DNA from: Costus lasius
Taxonomy: Eukaryota; Streptophyta; Magnoliopsida; Zingiberales; Costaceae
Direction of reading: 5' to 3'
DNA: 64,000 nt
Assembly (NCBI GenBank): GCA_027563935.2
Contig: CM050447.1
Location: forward strand, 10,198,501-10,262,500
The notes under the pieces were generated by a model that saw nothing but the letters and a program-made list of their open reading frames with translations, was not told the DNA's origin and ran no database searches. Positions 23,611 through 34,869 of the stretch are shown here, in pieces; position 1 is the stretch's first letter; the number at the start of each line of letters is the position of its first letter. A program made the position numbers and the translations under genes.

Positions 23611-25690
23611 GAGTGGGAAGGAAGGGAGGTGGGAGGGGAGGAGTGGTGGGGAAGGGGGGAGGGAGGAGTTGAGATTGGGAAGGGGGAGAAGAGGGAGGGA
23701 GGGAGTGGGGACAGGGGAGGAGTCATGCCAGGGGTGAGGAGTGGGAGGAGGGAGGAGTGGGGAGCGGGAAGGTGGGGGAAGGAGGAGTTGAGAGTGGGAA
23801 GGGGGAGAAGAGGGAGGGAGGGAGAGGGGGACGGAGGAGTGGGTAGGGTGTGAGGAGGGGGGAGGAGTCAGGCAGGGGGGTGAGATGGGAGGGAGGGGAG
23901 GAGTGAGGCGGGGGGAAGAGAGGAGGGAGGGGAGTGCAGTGCGGAGAGGAGTGAGGGAGGTGGTGAGGAGTGAGGCAGGGGGAAGAGGGGAGGGAGGGGA
24001 GTGGGGCGTGGGGAGGTGGGGGGAGGAGTGGAGTGAGGGGTGAGGGAGGGAGGAGTGGGTAGGGGTGTGGGGAGGAGGGAGGAGTGGGTGGAGAGGAGTG
24101 GGGGGGGGGGAAGAGGGGAGTTGGTGGTGAGGAGTGAGGGAGGGGGAAGAGGGGAGGGAGGGGAGTGGGGTTGGTGGTGAGGAGTGAGGGAGGTGGGGAG
24201 GGAGGAGTCAAGTAAGGGGTGAGAGGAGAGGGAGGGAGGAGGGAGGAGTCAGGCAGGGGGGTGAGATGGGAGGGAGGGGAGGAGTGAGGCGGGGGGAAGA
24301 GAGGAGGGAGGGGAGTGCAGTGCGGAGAGGAGTGAGGGAGGTGGTGAGGAGTGAGGCAGGGGGAAGAGGGGAGGGAGGGGAGTGGGGCGTGGGGAGGTGG
24401 GGGGAGGAGTGGAGTGAGGGGTGAGGGAGGGAGGAGTGGGTAGGGGTGTGGGGAGGAGGGAGGAGTGGGTGGAGAGGAGTGGGGGGGGGGGAAGAGGGGA
24501 GTTGGTGGTGAGGAGTGAGGGAGGGGGAAGAGGGGAGGGAGGGGAGTGGGGTTGGTGGTGAGGAGTGAGGGAGGTGGGGAGGGAGGAGTCAAGTAAGGGG
24601 TGAGAGGAGAGGGAGGGAGGAGGGAGGAGTGAGGCGGAGGGAAGATGGGAGGGAGGGGAGTGCAGGGAGTGCAGTGCAAAGTGGAGTGAGGGAGGTGGTG
24701 AGGAGTCAGGCAAGGAGAAGAGGGTGAGGGAGGGAGGAGTCGGGCAGGGGGTGAGAGGGGAGGGAAGGAGGAGTGGGGCAGGGGGAAGAGGGGAGTGAGG
24801 GAGGAGTGTGAGGGGAGTGGGTGGGGGTGAGAGGGGAGGGAAGGAGTGAGGCAGGGGGAAGAGGGGAGTGGGGGAGGAGTGGGTGGGGAGGGAGGAGTCA
24901 GGCGGGGGGAAGAGGGGAGGGAGGGGAGTGAGGCGGGGGAAGAGGGGAGGGAGGGGAGTGGGGCGCGGGGAGATGTGAGGCGGAGGGAAGATGGGAGGGA
25001 GGGGAGTGCAGGGAGTGCAGTGCAAAGTGGAGTGAGGGAGGTGGTGAGGAGTCAGGCAAGGAGAAGAGGGTGAGGGAGGGAGGAGTCGGGCAGGGGGTGA
25101 GAGGGGAGGGAAGGAGGAGTGGGGCAGGGGGAAGAGGGGAGTGAGGGAGGAGTGTGAGGGGAGTGGGTGGGGGTGAGAGGGGAGGGAAGGAGTGAGGCAG
25201 GGGGAAGAGGGGAGTGGGGGAGGAGTGGGTGGGGAGGGAGGAGTCAGGCGGGGGGAAGAGGGGAGGGAGGGGAGTGAGGCGGGGGAAGAGGGGAGGGAGG
25301 GGAGTGGGGCGCGGGGAGGTGGGGGAGGAGTGGGTGGGAAGGAGGAGGAGAGTGGACGGGAAGTGGACGGGGAGGGGTGAGGGGTGAGGGGTGTGGGGAG
25401 GGGGGAGGAGTCAGGCAGGGGGTGAGAGGGGAGGGAGGGAGGAGTGAGGTGGGGGGAAGAGGGGAGAGAGGGGAGGGGAGTGTAGTGCAGAGAGGAGTGA
25501 GGGAGGTGGTGAGGAGCCAGGGGGAAGAGGGGAGGGAGGGGAGTGGGGCGTGGGGAGGTGGGGGAGGAGTGGGTGGGAAGGAGGAAGAGAGTGGAGGGAG
25601 GAGTGGGGTAGGAGGGGAGTGGGGGAGGAGTGGGTGGGGAGGGAGGAGGGGTAAGGAAGGGAGGAGTCAGGCGGGGGGAAGAGGGGGCGG
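23611..25690 (+). repeat. G-rich, nearly C-free minisatellite with higher-order duplications
   Basis: About 2.1 kb built from GGGAGG, GGAGTG, GGAAGAG and GTGAG units, with long runs of G (for example 24099-24110) and very few C on the + strand. Two higher-order duplications are visible. A 381-bp unit (23869-24249 and 24250-24630) gives identical 127-residue translations. A 346-bp unit (from 24631 and from 24977) also appears identical over most of its length. Large open frames on the minus strand (up to about 500 Pro/Ser/Leu/Thr codons) come from the near absence of purine-only stop contexts, not from a gene. Triplex or G-quadruplex potential is high. Confidence 0.9.
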
Positions 25691-25957
25691 GTGCGGAGTT
25701 GTATGACAGATGAAAGCAAGGCTTTCTATAGACCATATCTGCTAACAAAAGACAAAACAATTAAAATTTATATTGAAGAAGATCAAGACACTTTCTTTGT
25801 GTCTTTTACTTCCCACTTCTGCAGTGATCCAGGCCTAGGGGATCATTTTAGATCTATTAAAAATAAGAGACTCGCAAAGGTTTTGCGAGATTATGGTCGA
25901 ATGATTATTCCCGATGGGGAAAAGAACATCCTAGAAGTTATTATGGAAAATGACTAA
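25691..25957 (+). CDS. Short ORF of unknown origin, probable fragment
   Basis: An 88-codon frame; the part from about 25706 has normal protein composition (KTIKIYIEEDQDTFFVSFTS, then LGDHFRSIKNKRLAKVLRDY and GRMIIPDGEKNILEVI) and ends TAA... at 25955-25957. Its first codons overlap the end of the minisatellite, so the real 5' end is probably lost. I do not recognise the family. The DNA just downstream has a promoter-like TATA (26179-26186) and a poly-C run. A C-terminal piece of a retroelement or integrated pararetrovirus is possible but unproven. Confidence 0.35.
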   Translation: MRSCMTDESKAFYRPYLLTKDKTIKIYIEEDQDTFFVSFTSHFCSDPGLGDHFRSIKNKRLAKVLRDYGRMIIPDGEKNILEVIMEND

Positions 25958-26159
25958 GCCTTCACTATCCAACGACAAGACATGTGCGCTATCACAAATA
26001 ACAGAATATTTCTGTTCATCTACAGCATCGAGCACGAAAGGATAGTATTTTGTTGAAAGAAGTGCGATAAGCGTGACAGGCGGCTTCTACAAATTTCTTT
26101 ACTTTTTAAGATTCCTTCTTATCTCTTATCCTTACGTTGTGAGAAGCTCTATTATTGAG

Positions 26160-26340
26160 GGTTTTCCCTTTTAGCCTATAAATATATGTGTGTAAGAAAG
26201 GAGGAGGCATTCTGCCTTCAACGCAACCTAGTGTGTGCTGGGTGCAAGTGGTGCAAGCTTCTTCTTTGTATGTTTTCATCATATGTGAATAAATTTCTAG
26301 TATTTACTTGTGTGCCCCCCCCCCCCTCTTTTGGTTTCAG
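26160..26340 (+). promoter_or_regulatory. Promoter/leader-like segment with TATA and AATAAA-type signal
   Basis: CCTATAAATATATG (about 26176-26189) is followed within about 120 bp by GTGAATAAATTTC (about 26285-26297) and a 13-14-base C run. A TATA box closely followed by a polyadenylation-type hexamer is the layout of an LTR R region or a pararetroviral leader. No terminal repeats are visible, so the assignment stays open. Confidence 0.3.
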
Positions 26341-26399
26341 AGTCTTAGATCCTCATTTGGTTGAACGGGAACGAGTATGGAACTGACCTAAATCTTCTT

Positions 26400-27230
26400 T
26401 TTTGAAGTAAGAATTAGCTTATCAGATGGAGAACTTCTTTTTGTTTCAGATAGACTGTTGTATACACATTTATTTATGCAAATCTAGGTATTCTGAGACT
26501 ACCTAAGTCACCACGTTGTAAGGACTACTTTTACCTAGAGGGCCAATGGTTTGGCAACCATATGTACACATGCCTGGAGTGCTGCAAGAGACGAAGAGGC
26601 TTAGCTAACGACCATACAGTATGATGGTAAAATAAGTGCTTACTCTAGTGGTAGAGCAGATGATACCAGAGGATAGATGGGGTATACTAATGGTCAGAAA
26701 TCTATAGACGAAAAACGTTTCTACTCATAAGTTACGTCTTACTTCGTAAATAAAAAAAGAAGCTTTAGCTGTACCATACTTTAGTACCTAGTAGATCATT
26801 GAACTTTGTGATTTTTAGCAACTTGATACCTGCTCAAATATTATGTGTATATTTGTGGATATATTTATGTTTTATAACATCAAGCCTAGTGGCTTAGTTA
26901 ACAAACTGCAAGGTTTAAATAGTCTTTTGACTCCACAATCCAACTGTAAGGTTGTCATAAACTGAAAGTTTTCAAAAAGTCTTCGGACCATATCAAAGTA
27001 TGGATATAATATCTGTGCTTAACCTTAGTAAATCGGTACTGGGATATGAAAACAACGTTAATTAACCCATAATTAAACAAATCGATTAAAGAAACTAGAG
27101 TATATTTGATTCTTACATCCTTCCATTGCCCTGTGTTGATGGAGTTCTTTATGATAGAAAAACCCTAATGGCAATGACAATAAGGCTCATTAGGATGAGT
27201 TCTATTCTTGGAGCTGATTCTGCTAATATT
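26400..27230. other. Unrecognised AT-rich DNA
   Basis: No supported gene. Only short, unstructured ORFs and no clear repeat. Confidence 0.4.
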
Positions 27231-27234
27231 TGAG

Positions 27235-27450
27235 AATATAACTGATAGCGTGACCGCAAGTACATGATTTTTATTGAAATAGTAAATGTATCGATCTCAC
27301 CGGGACTAAGTGTCAAGTACCGATATATCGTGTTATTGTTAGCTAGATAGTTGAAAATGGATTCAGAAATCTTAACTAAATTAACAAAATCAAATCAAAA
27401 ATACGACGACTAATTTGGGAAAATCTAATTCAAGAAAGATCAGGACGTCG
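27235..27450 (-). mobile_element. Ty3-gypsy (Athila/Tat-like) 5' leader fragment
   Basis: On the minus strand this reads like the leader that precedes gag in plant Athila/Tat elements: a GATCGATACATTTACTATTTC block followed by CATGTACTTGCGGTCACG. The same block, in + orientation, is at about 35235-35300 (CAATATTTTACTACTTCGAT then GTGCGCTTGCAGGATCC). It is not followed by gag on this strand, so it is a detached piece. Confidence 0.45.
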
Positions 27451-27699
27451 GGTTTCACCACACTGAAAGGCTAAAGATAAAACATTAAATAATCTAAATT
27501 CAAAAAACCTAAGTTCCAAGGCGATCTAACCTCTTATACAGATTGCCCCCTCTTGATAGCGCAATCCGGTATCTACCTAAGTCAATCTCCTACTCTCGTG
27601 GTTAAAGTCATAAGTTCAAACTAAGTAGGTCGAGCTATACTCGATTATAGGCCCTGTACACTAGGCGCAGCAAAATCTCTCAGAGAGCGGTTCTGGTCC

Positions 27700-29160
27700 A
27701 TTGTAAATTTGTCTAAGAAAACTTCCTCAAGTTGTAGATCCTTGAATTTCCTCTATGCTTGACCTCCTTCTCCGCCGGTGTTTCCTTTGAAGGCTAAGTC
27801 TCCTTTCCCCGGCTATCAGAATTTCTCATAACTTCACCCCCAATATCCATCCTAGGATCTTCCAACTATTCGCTATTGCATATCATAATCATATTGCAGT
27901 GCTCTCTTGGATTTGTTTCAGGCTGTGAAGGGAGCTTCCCAAATGGTTTGGAGGATGAACTTGCTTGTTGAGCAATCTGAAGCATCCTAGAATGAGTGAT
28001 TAGGACATCCACTTTTTAGTTTAACTGCTTGATGGATTCATCCACATTCTCATACTGCTTTGGTTGGGAAGTGATGAAATTTTTCGGTAGCAGCTCCAGG
28101 TTGGATTTTTGTGGTGGATTAAACTGTCGTTGCTGAAATCCTGGTGGTTGCCTGAAAGTAGGATGAGGGAACTGATAGCTAAAATTTCCTAGTTGAGCCT
28201 GATTATTGAAGTTAGGTGGATTCGCTTGGTTTTGAGTGTTCCGGTAGGAAAAGTTTGGATGATTTCTCTGCCCAGGTTTGTAGGTACTTGAAAATGGATC
28301 ACTCTAATTCCTCTGATTCGTATTGCCTGTAGCATTAACCTAGTCTAAAGACACATCAGAAGAAGAAGAATGTGTCATAATTTGACAATCAGTAGCACTG
28401 TGTCCTAAGTTTCCACAAACTTCACAAGTAACTGAATTAACTAATGGTGAATAAAATTCATTGAATTCAGTTGATGCGACAAAGAATCTACCTTTGCCGC
28501 CAACGAATTGAATATGTCCAAATCATGCTTATCTCCTCTTCTTACTGGGACGTTTCTTTCATTCGTCCACCGGTAAAGATTCAGAGTCATATTTTTTATC
28601 AAGTTTATCGCATCATCTATGTTCTTGTTCATTAGCGCTCCTCCCGCGGCTGTATTTACAAATAAATAAGTGTTGTATAATAGACCATTATAAAAGGTAT
28701 GTACTAATACCCATTTTTTAAGCCCGTGATGTGTGCACATTCTCAGAAGCTCTTTATAATAGTCTCAGGCCTTATACAGTGACTCCCCGTCCTTCCTGTT
28801 GAAGTTTGTTATCTAGTTCCTCAGTTGAGTCGTCTTGCTCGGTGGGAAGTATTTGGAGAGGAACGCATGAAAAAACTAACCCCATGTAGTGATGGAGCCT
28901 TGTGGGAGTAACTGAAGCCCATGTCCCTGAGGGAAAAAGGGAAGAGTCTCAAACGAATTGCATCAGCGGTTACCCATTAATCTTAAGAGTATCACAGATT
29001 CTATGAAAATAGACAAATGTAAAGTGGGGTCATCATGAGGTGATTCGCTAACTCTGCCGCTACCCTTGCCCTCCCCAACTCTGCTCATATTGACATCAGA
29101 ACACCAACTGGTGGCTGTATCTAGACCCCGTTGCTCGAGAGGATTCTGCTGCACCACTCG
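27700..29160 (-). pseudogene. Ty3-gypsy (Athila/Tat-like) gag remnant
   Basis: Read right to left. From about 29160: SPHDDPTLHLSIFIES, then LPFFPQGHG, LLPQGSITTWG and KYFPPSKTTQLRN, then GESLYKA, MCTHHGLKKWVLVHTFYNGL and the AAGGALMNKNIDDAINLI helix. A zinc knuckle follows (CEVCGNLGHSATDC, about 28391-28432, CX2CX4HX4C), then a Pro/Gln/Asn-rich tail with PPGFQQRQFNPPQ. At least six in-frame stops and several frameshifts interrupt it, so it is inactive. No protease or RT follows toward lower coordinates; the element was truncated or rearranged. Confidence 0.85.
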
Positions 29161-29162
29161 AT

Positions 29163-29345
29163 ATGGACTCTGGCTCTTCCTCTAGTGCCCAACCAAAGAC
29201 CACCGCTCGCCCCTCTACAAATAACATGCTGCAGCTTATCCATCAAGATCAACTAGCGCAAGGGAGGCAGATAGCCCACTTGATTGAAGTAACCCACTCT
29301 ATTGAGATGTTCTTGCATACACTTCTCGGAGTATCCCCCACGTGA
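29163..29345 (+). pseudogene. C-terminal/3' fragment of a second Ty3-gypsy element
   Basis: A + strand frame (ARPSTNNMLQLIHQDQLAQG, then HSIEMFLHTLLG) resembles the coiled-coil tail often found at the 3' end of Athila-type ORFs. It is followed near 29485 by TTGCATTGAGGATGATG, similar to the conserved post-ORF motif TTGCATTGAGGACAATG of these elements. It lies back to back with the minus-strand gag start. Confidence 0.45.
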
Positions 29346-29914
29346 CGATGAGAACCGCCACGACATGGTCCATATATCAGGCTCATCCCCATCCGACGAC
29401 GACAACAACGACCTTGACGAGTACAACAAGTAGAGCTGCATCTTTGTAAGTCTCTCCCTCTTTTGTCCCTTTATACATATTTCTTGCATTGAGGATGATG
29501 ATGTAACCATGTTGCTGTTGATGTTTTAACCTTGCTGATGAATTATTTTTGGATGGTCTGAACTAGTTATGCTATTAATATTATCTTAACCATAGTCTTT
29601 GAACATGTTGCACATGTTTCTTTTAACTTGATAATTGAACTATTGCATACATGGTTAGTTTTATCTTGTGCTGCTATTTGCTCACCATAATCTTGTGTTG
29701 AAAACATTCTATGCACCCACACTACTTTATAAGTCACTTGATTTCTTATACACTAAATACTTTAAGATTCAACTTTGATAAACTTCGTATATAGGCATAA
29801 TCTATTCTTTTACATGTGTACTTTATGCTTCGATGGATATAGACCGAATCACTCACCACACTTATTCCTCTTGATAGCTTTTGGTATTGGTTTTGGTTTA
29901 CGCTCCTCTAACTT

Positions 29915-30190
29915 GGCACTGCAAAGAAAAACAAAAAGAAAGAGCAGTGGTACTGAAGTTACAACTTGACACTACTAAATAAAAAAAAAAGAAAGGCAAT
30001 GGTATTGAAGTTACGACTTGGCACTGCCCACAAAAAGAAAAAAAAAAGAGCAGTGGTACTGAAGTTGTGACTTGGTACTGCAAAACAATACAAAGGAAAA
30101 GATGCAGTGGTACTGAAATTCTAATTTAGCAATACACACAAAAAAGAAAAAAAAAAGACAGAAGAATAAAGCAATGATACCGAAGTTATG
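29915..30190 (+). repeat. Tandem repeat, ~60-65-bp unit, 4-5 copies
   Basis: Each copy contains TTGGCACTGC or a variant, an A-rich stretch (AAAAAGAAA), then GCAGTGGTACTGAAGTT or a variant. Copies are moderately diverged. They lie in the non-coding part of the Ty3-gypsy region. Confidence 0.8.
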
Positions 30191-30659
30191 AGCGTTGACA
30201 TTTACTAATACTTTGTAGAGTTTACCTTTTGTTGGGTAAAAAATGATTCAATTTCAATTTCATATTAAAATGTCATGAGACCATTTCAAATTCACCTTAT
30301 AGATGTAAGGCTTTTTATTTAAGTGGGCTATGGCTTCCAATGAACGCAAGCATTCATTATTAATTACCCCTAAGTAGCTTAGAGCACCTTTTATTAAGAG
30401 ATCTACACATATAAAATCAAACAAAAATAAATATTTGGAAAAACAATATCATTCATCATTCATAAAATTTGCCATAAAAGGCTTACAACTTCATTTCAAT
30501 ACAAAACTCATCATTAGCCAAATGATGACTAGATGACAAATATTAAAATGATCAACATTTTCAGAAAATGGATCAACAAATCAGATGAATATCCAGCATC
30601 TCGAGAGCCTGCAAATATTCAAACTTGATAAATACTCGGTCTCAATGACTTATGAGTAT

Positions 30660-31180
30660 TAGTTTCAACAAAATGAGGTTTGTCTCCTTTAGGATGTGAA
30701 ATAATTGTTTAGCCTTAGCATACAATTATTACATAATTGGAAATCCATTCCCTTGGGAAAGTGAGATAACTATTTAGCCTTAGCGTATAAGTATCTCTTA
30801 ATGGATTTTTGTCCCCTTGAGGACACAGAGTAGTTATTTAGCCTTGGCGTATAACTATACTCTGACTAATGTTCATCCTTTTTGAAGACATAAGAAGATT
30901 TTCATTTCAATTAATAAATATTCGGCCTATAAAAGGGCATGTGAATATTTATCTATTTCGAGATTAATAGATACTTGACCTATAAAGGACATGTGAGTAT
31001 TTTCGTGTCATTATGACAGATACTCGGCCTATGAAGGACATGTGAGTGTCATTGTGTCATTCGATACATATTCAGCCTATAAAGGACATGTGAATACTTA
31101 TCTTTTCGATATGACAGATACTCGGCCTATGAAGGACATGTGAGTATTTATCTTTTTGAGTTGAATAGATATTCTTTCTG
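30660..31180 (+). repeat. Two adjacent tandem-repeat families (~70 and ~60 bp)
   Basis: From about 30680 to 30870 three copies share a cytosine-poor TTTAGCCTTAGCGTATAA block. From about 30920 to 31150 five to six copies share ATACTCGGCCTATAAAGG then ACATGTGAGTAT. Both fit the tandem-repeat-rich untranslated regions of Tat-type retrotransposons. Confidence 0.75.
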
Positions 31181-31441
31181 TGAATATCTATTTGATTTCA
31201 AGTTCGAGGAACCTAATTTCAGCTGCGAATAATACTTTAACAATATTGAGGAACTATGCCCCGATACATAGTATTGACGTACACACCTCCCAAATAATAC
31301 TGTTAGTATCATGCGACAGCTAAGAGAGTTGATATATTCTGGATAAGCCTTTGAAAAGCTAAATGTTGGAAATGTATGAATGGGCCTTTTGGCCAAATAT
31401 TCAAAATAGAAGAATGGACCCTTGGGTCAAACATTCGAAGT

Positions 31442-31790
31442 AGCTTTGAGAAAGCTGATGTATCAGAAATAGCCTTGAGATGGCTAAAATAGCGAAAATA
31501 GCCTTTAAAAGGCTAATATATCAGAGATAGCCTTGAGACGGTTAATAGATCAAAAATAGCTTTTAAAAAGCTAAAATGTCAAAGATAGCCTGCAGATGGC
31601 TAATATGTCATGAATAATCTTTAGAAGGTAAAAATATCAAAGATAGCCTTTGGTAGGCTAAAATATCATAGATAGCCTTTAAAAGGCTAATATATCAAGA
31701 GCAGCCTTTGAAAGGCTAAAATGTCAGAGTTAGTCATTTGAAAGACAAAAATATCAGAGACAGCCTTTGGAAGGCTAAAATATCAGAGGT
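31442..31790 (+). repeat. 29-bp tandem repeat, 12 copies
   Basis: Twelve head-to-tail units with consensus AGCCTTTGAAAGGCTAAAAT followed by ATCAGAGAT; the eleventh is one base longer. Each unit contains a short palindrome (AGCCTTT/AAAGGCT) that can form a hairpin. Divergence among units is typically a few substitutions. Confidence 0.9.
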
Positions 31791-32259
31791 TGAATTGGGC
31801 TGAGTAAAGTCCTTAATGTAAGGTTGGCAATTGCTTGACGAAGATACGATGAGTGTTGCTCGGAGCTGTGGCATGAAGAGTCGACATGACTAAGTATAAA
31901 CATGTAATTTTCACTTTTGGCAAGATAATTTTGAATCATTGATTTCGGATTTAATTTGGACCGTTAGATCCTTAATTATCGAATCATTTTAGCTATTATT
32001 TCTAGAGTTAAGCTAAGCCATTAGATCATCCTTGGACAAAATTGGATCGTCATATCCAAATTTCCTTCATGTCACTGTGATGCATGCGAACAGTGTTCGT
32101 CTTTCTTCTTCAATTTTTTTGTCCTCCGTCGGATAGATGTATGCTTGGAGGCTCTGATGGAGGACTTAGACTCCCTGTATCTCACCGGAGCAGTAGACGG
32201 AGCCTAACGTTAGCTGGAAACTGAGTCGACGCAGAATATAAGTGAAAATCATAATTTTC

Positions 32260-32800
32260 TTTTGAAACAGGGACATAAATAGGGTCGCTGGAAAAGCTTT
32301 CAGTTCCGGCGATCTGACTGTCCGATGACCGGATCCTTTTGCCCATAGGTTCGCAAGCTTGTTGAGAGGATGCGACCAAATTTTCAGTTCAATCGGATAC
32401 CCGAATGTGGAGTTCGACGAGAAGAACTTCAAAGGTATTTGCAGCAAGCGAGAAAGGAAGATTGTTAAAAAATCATTCGATTTCGGCGATCTAGCTGCCG
32501 GATGACTGGATCTTTCTGGTCATAGATTCGTACCTTCGAGGAGAAGCTATGGCTAAAATTTCAACATAATCTGATGGCCAGATGTTGAGTTTGACGAGAA
32601 TGAATGTCAAGTGCTCATAGCTGAGAAAGAGAATAGAGATCGCCGGAAAAGCTTTCGACTCTGGCGATCCAGCCATTACATGGTTGAATGTTTTTGGCCA
32701 TATGTTCGCAGACTTGAGGAGAAGTTTCCTCAAAGTTTCAGTTCGATCAGATGTGAGGATAGTGTCCATCAGAGGAGACAGTGGATGCAGTGAACCTCTT
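32260..32800 (+). repeat. Three diverged copies of a ~165-185-bp unit
   Basis: Copies near 32285, 32470 and 32640 share AAAGCTTTCRRYTCYGGCGA, TGGCCATAKGTTCGCA and GAGGAGAAG motifs. Some look coding-like, but no frame is conserved among copies. They are probably internal repeats of the same Ty3-gypsy element. Confidence 0.7.
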
Positions 32801-33934
32801 CAATAATGGAGTCGTCCATTTCGTTTCGTAGCTTCAGAGTTAACCACTCTTGCATGGTGGCCGAAAGATTTCAACGCCGGAGAAGATTTTTTGGTAAAAA
32901 TCCAGCAGCAAGATAACAATCTTTTCTGCCGTTGATTGGTTGCTTCAAAGAAGAGCGACGAAGTTTCATGGAAGAATTATAACGCCTTTGCCTGGTTGCT
33001 GGATGTTGAATTCGCTGAGGAAGGGCGGTAAGTTGTTTTTAGCCATCTCGTGACTTGTTGTACGTAGGAGGAAGGAGATGGCAGAGATCGTAATGTTTAC
33101 TTCTCAGACTTCTCAATGACAAGCTTATCAACTCCATGAAACTTAAAAGATAGAAAATTGTACCAAGTATTCAAAATCACTTATAAAGTTTAAGTCGATA
33201 AGTTCTGTTTGTCATGGACTTAGTAATCAAATCAAATTTATTTGAATTTCCTTTCTAGTTCTGAATTCTGTTTAATCCAAGTTCAGGGGCTGGCCAAAAA
33301 AAAAATAGAAATAAATGAGCTATATGCGTAGCTAGATTAATCAAAATAAATATCGGACTCCTGGAGAGGCAAATGCAGATGTAAAGAATCAGCACATGAG
33401 GAAAATCGGGCAGGGCGTTGACCAATTCTACTTCGTTTCCAACAATATAGTGACGAGACTCAGGAAAAGGGAAACTATGAATATCTCACGGCACTGGACT
33501 CGGAATCACAATTGCGATAATTGAGGAGCTTTAATTTTTTCCTTTTAATCATCATTTAACCAAATCAAGCCGATTGATTCGGACAAAGATTCTTATTCAC
33601 CATGTGTTCGAAATCGCAATGAATATTCCTTCTACTATAAATTTCACGTTGATTGATTTTTATTTGTCAAATCATCAAATCTTCGAATAACTCTTTCGAT
33701 TGCGGTGGATTTTGCGGACTTAGCAGATTTTGCAGAAGCAGTGCAAGAACAGATCAAGGTAAAAAGTACAATCATCTGCCTCCTGTAGTAAATTTTGATT
33801 CACTTAGAACTCCTTTCTGTTGCCTTCAATATTAACAGTAACGAAGCCTCGTTAATCTTGCTGGGTATAGATTTAATTGCCAAGAGTTTTCTTCTCCATC
33901 AGCATTATTTGTTTAAGTGAAGTCATTTCCTCCC

Positions 33935-34245
33935 TTGGCAATTTTATTTACCGGGGTTATCTCTCCGTCAATAGTTTCGTTATCGGAGTTTGCCTTTTTC
34001 GTTAGCAATTTTATTTATTGGAGTTTTCTTCTTCGTCAATAGTTTTGATAGCGAAGTTTGCCTTCTCTGTTAGCAATTTTTGATACCGGAGTTTGCCTTC
34101 TCCGTTAGCAATTTTATTTACCGGAGTATTTTTCTCCATCAAAAGTTTTGATATCGGAGTTTGCCTTCTCCGTTAGCAATTTTATTTACCAGAGTTTTCT
34201 TCTCCGTCAATAGTTTTGATATCGGAGTTTGCCTTCTCCGTTAGA
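33935..34245 (+). repeat. ~68-bp tandem repeat, four full copies and one partial
   Basis: The unit is TTAGCAATTTTATTTACCGG, then AGTTTTCTTCTCCGTCAATA, then GTTTTGATATCGGAGTTTGC and CTTCTCCG. The third copy is shortened to about 35 bp. The series ends in TTAGATAGATGG. Confidence 0.85.
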
Positions 34246-34869
34246 TAGATGGGGAATAGAAAAAGAAAGGGGATGGGCAAATGTGTTCTTGTCCTCGTCA
34301 CTGGAGAAGAGAAGGCCGAAGGCCTCTATGTTGCCGTGTTCATAGGAAAAGGAGGAAGCCGAAGGTCTCCCCTTTCTATTTTTTAATCTTCGTACGCTCC
34401 TTGTTGTAGTCACCAGCCATCTTTTTTTACTGGCCGCCATGCAAGGAATTACATATTCCTTAACAGGGAGAGGAGGCCGAAGGTCTCCCTCTCGTCACTT
34501 TTTTTTCTTCGAATCTCCCCAGGTTTTCCCTCTCCACCCCTTTTGGGTAAGTTATTTTTTCCTTTTAAAGTCCCTCTCTTGTAGTTCTCTTAACCGCATG
34601 CACAACTGCATTTATTTTAACCGCATGCCTCAATCACCACTACACATGCCATGTCCCTAAATCTGGATTTCTAAGCATTTAGACAAAGTTTGGGAATGTA
34701 TGCATTTGTCTTAACGCGTGTTTGTCCAATGATCATGGTTATTGTAGCTTAAACTAATATCAGGATTTGGGGAACCCCTTTGATAGTTTTATGTATGAAA
34801 TGATCATACTCTTAATATTGAATCCTATCTAAGTTTATTTAATTCTTATTGTGTGCATTATGCTGAAAG

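Noticed and set aside
22945..23726. Ser/Phe/Leu-rich minus-strand ORFs and Lys/Glu-rich + ORFs
   Set aside because: Pure products of GAAGAN low-complexity DNA, open in multiple overlapping frames.
23723..25760. Long Pro/Ser/Leu/Thr minus-strand ORFs (318 and 503 codons), extensin-like at first glance
   Set aside because: They are open in several frames because the strand is almost purine-free, follow the minisatellite register exactly, lack a signal peptide and have no SPPPP/YVY extensin pattern.
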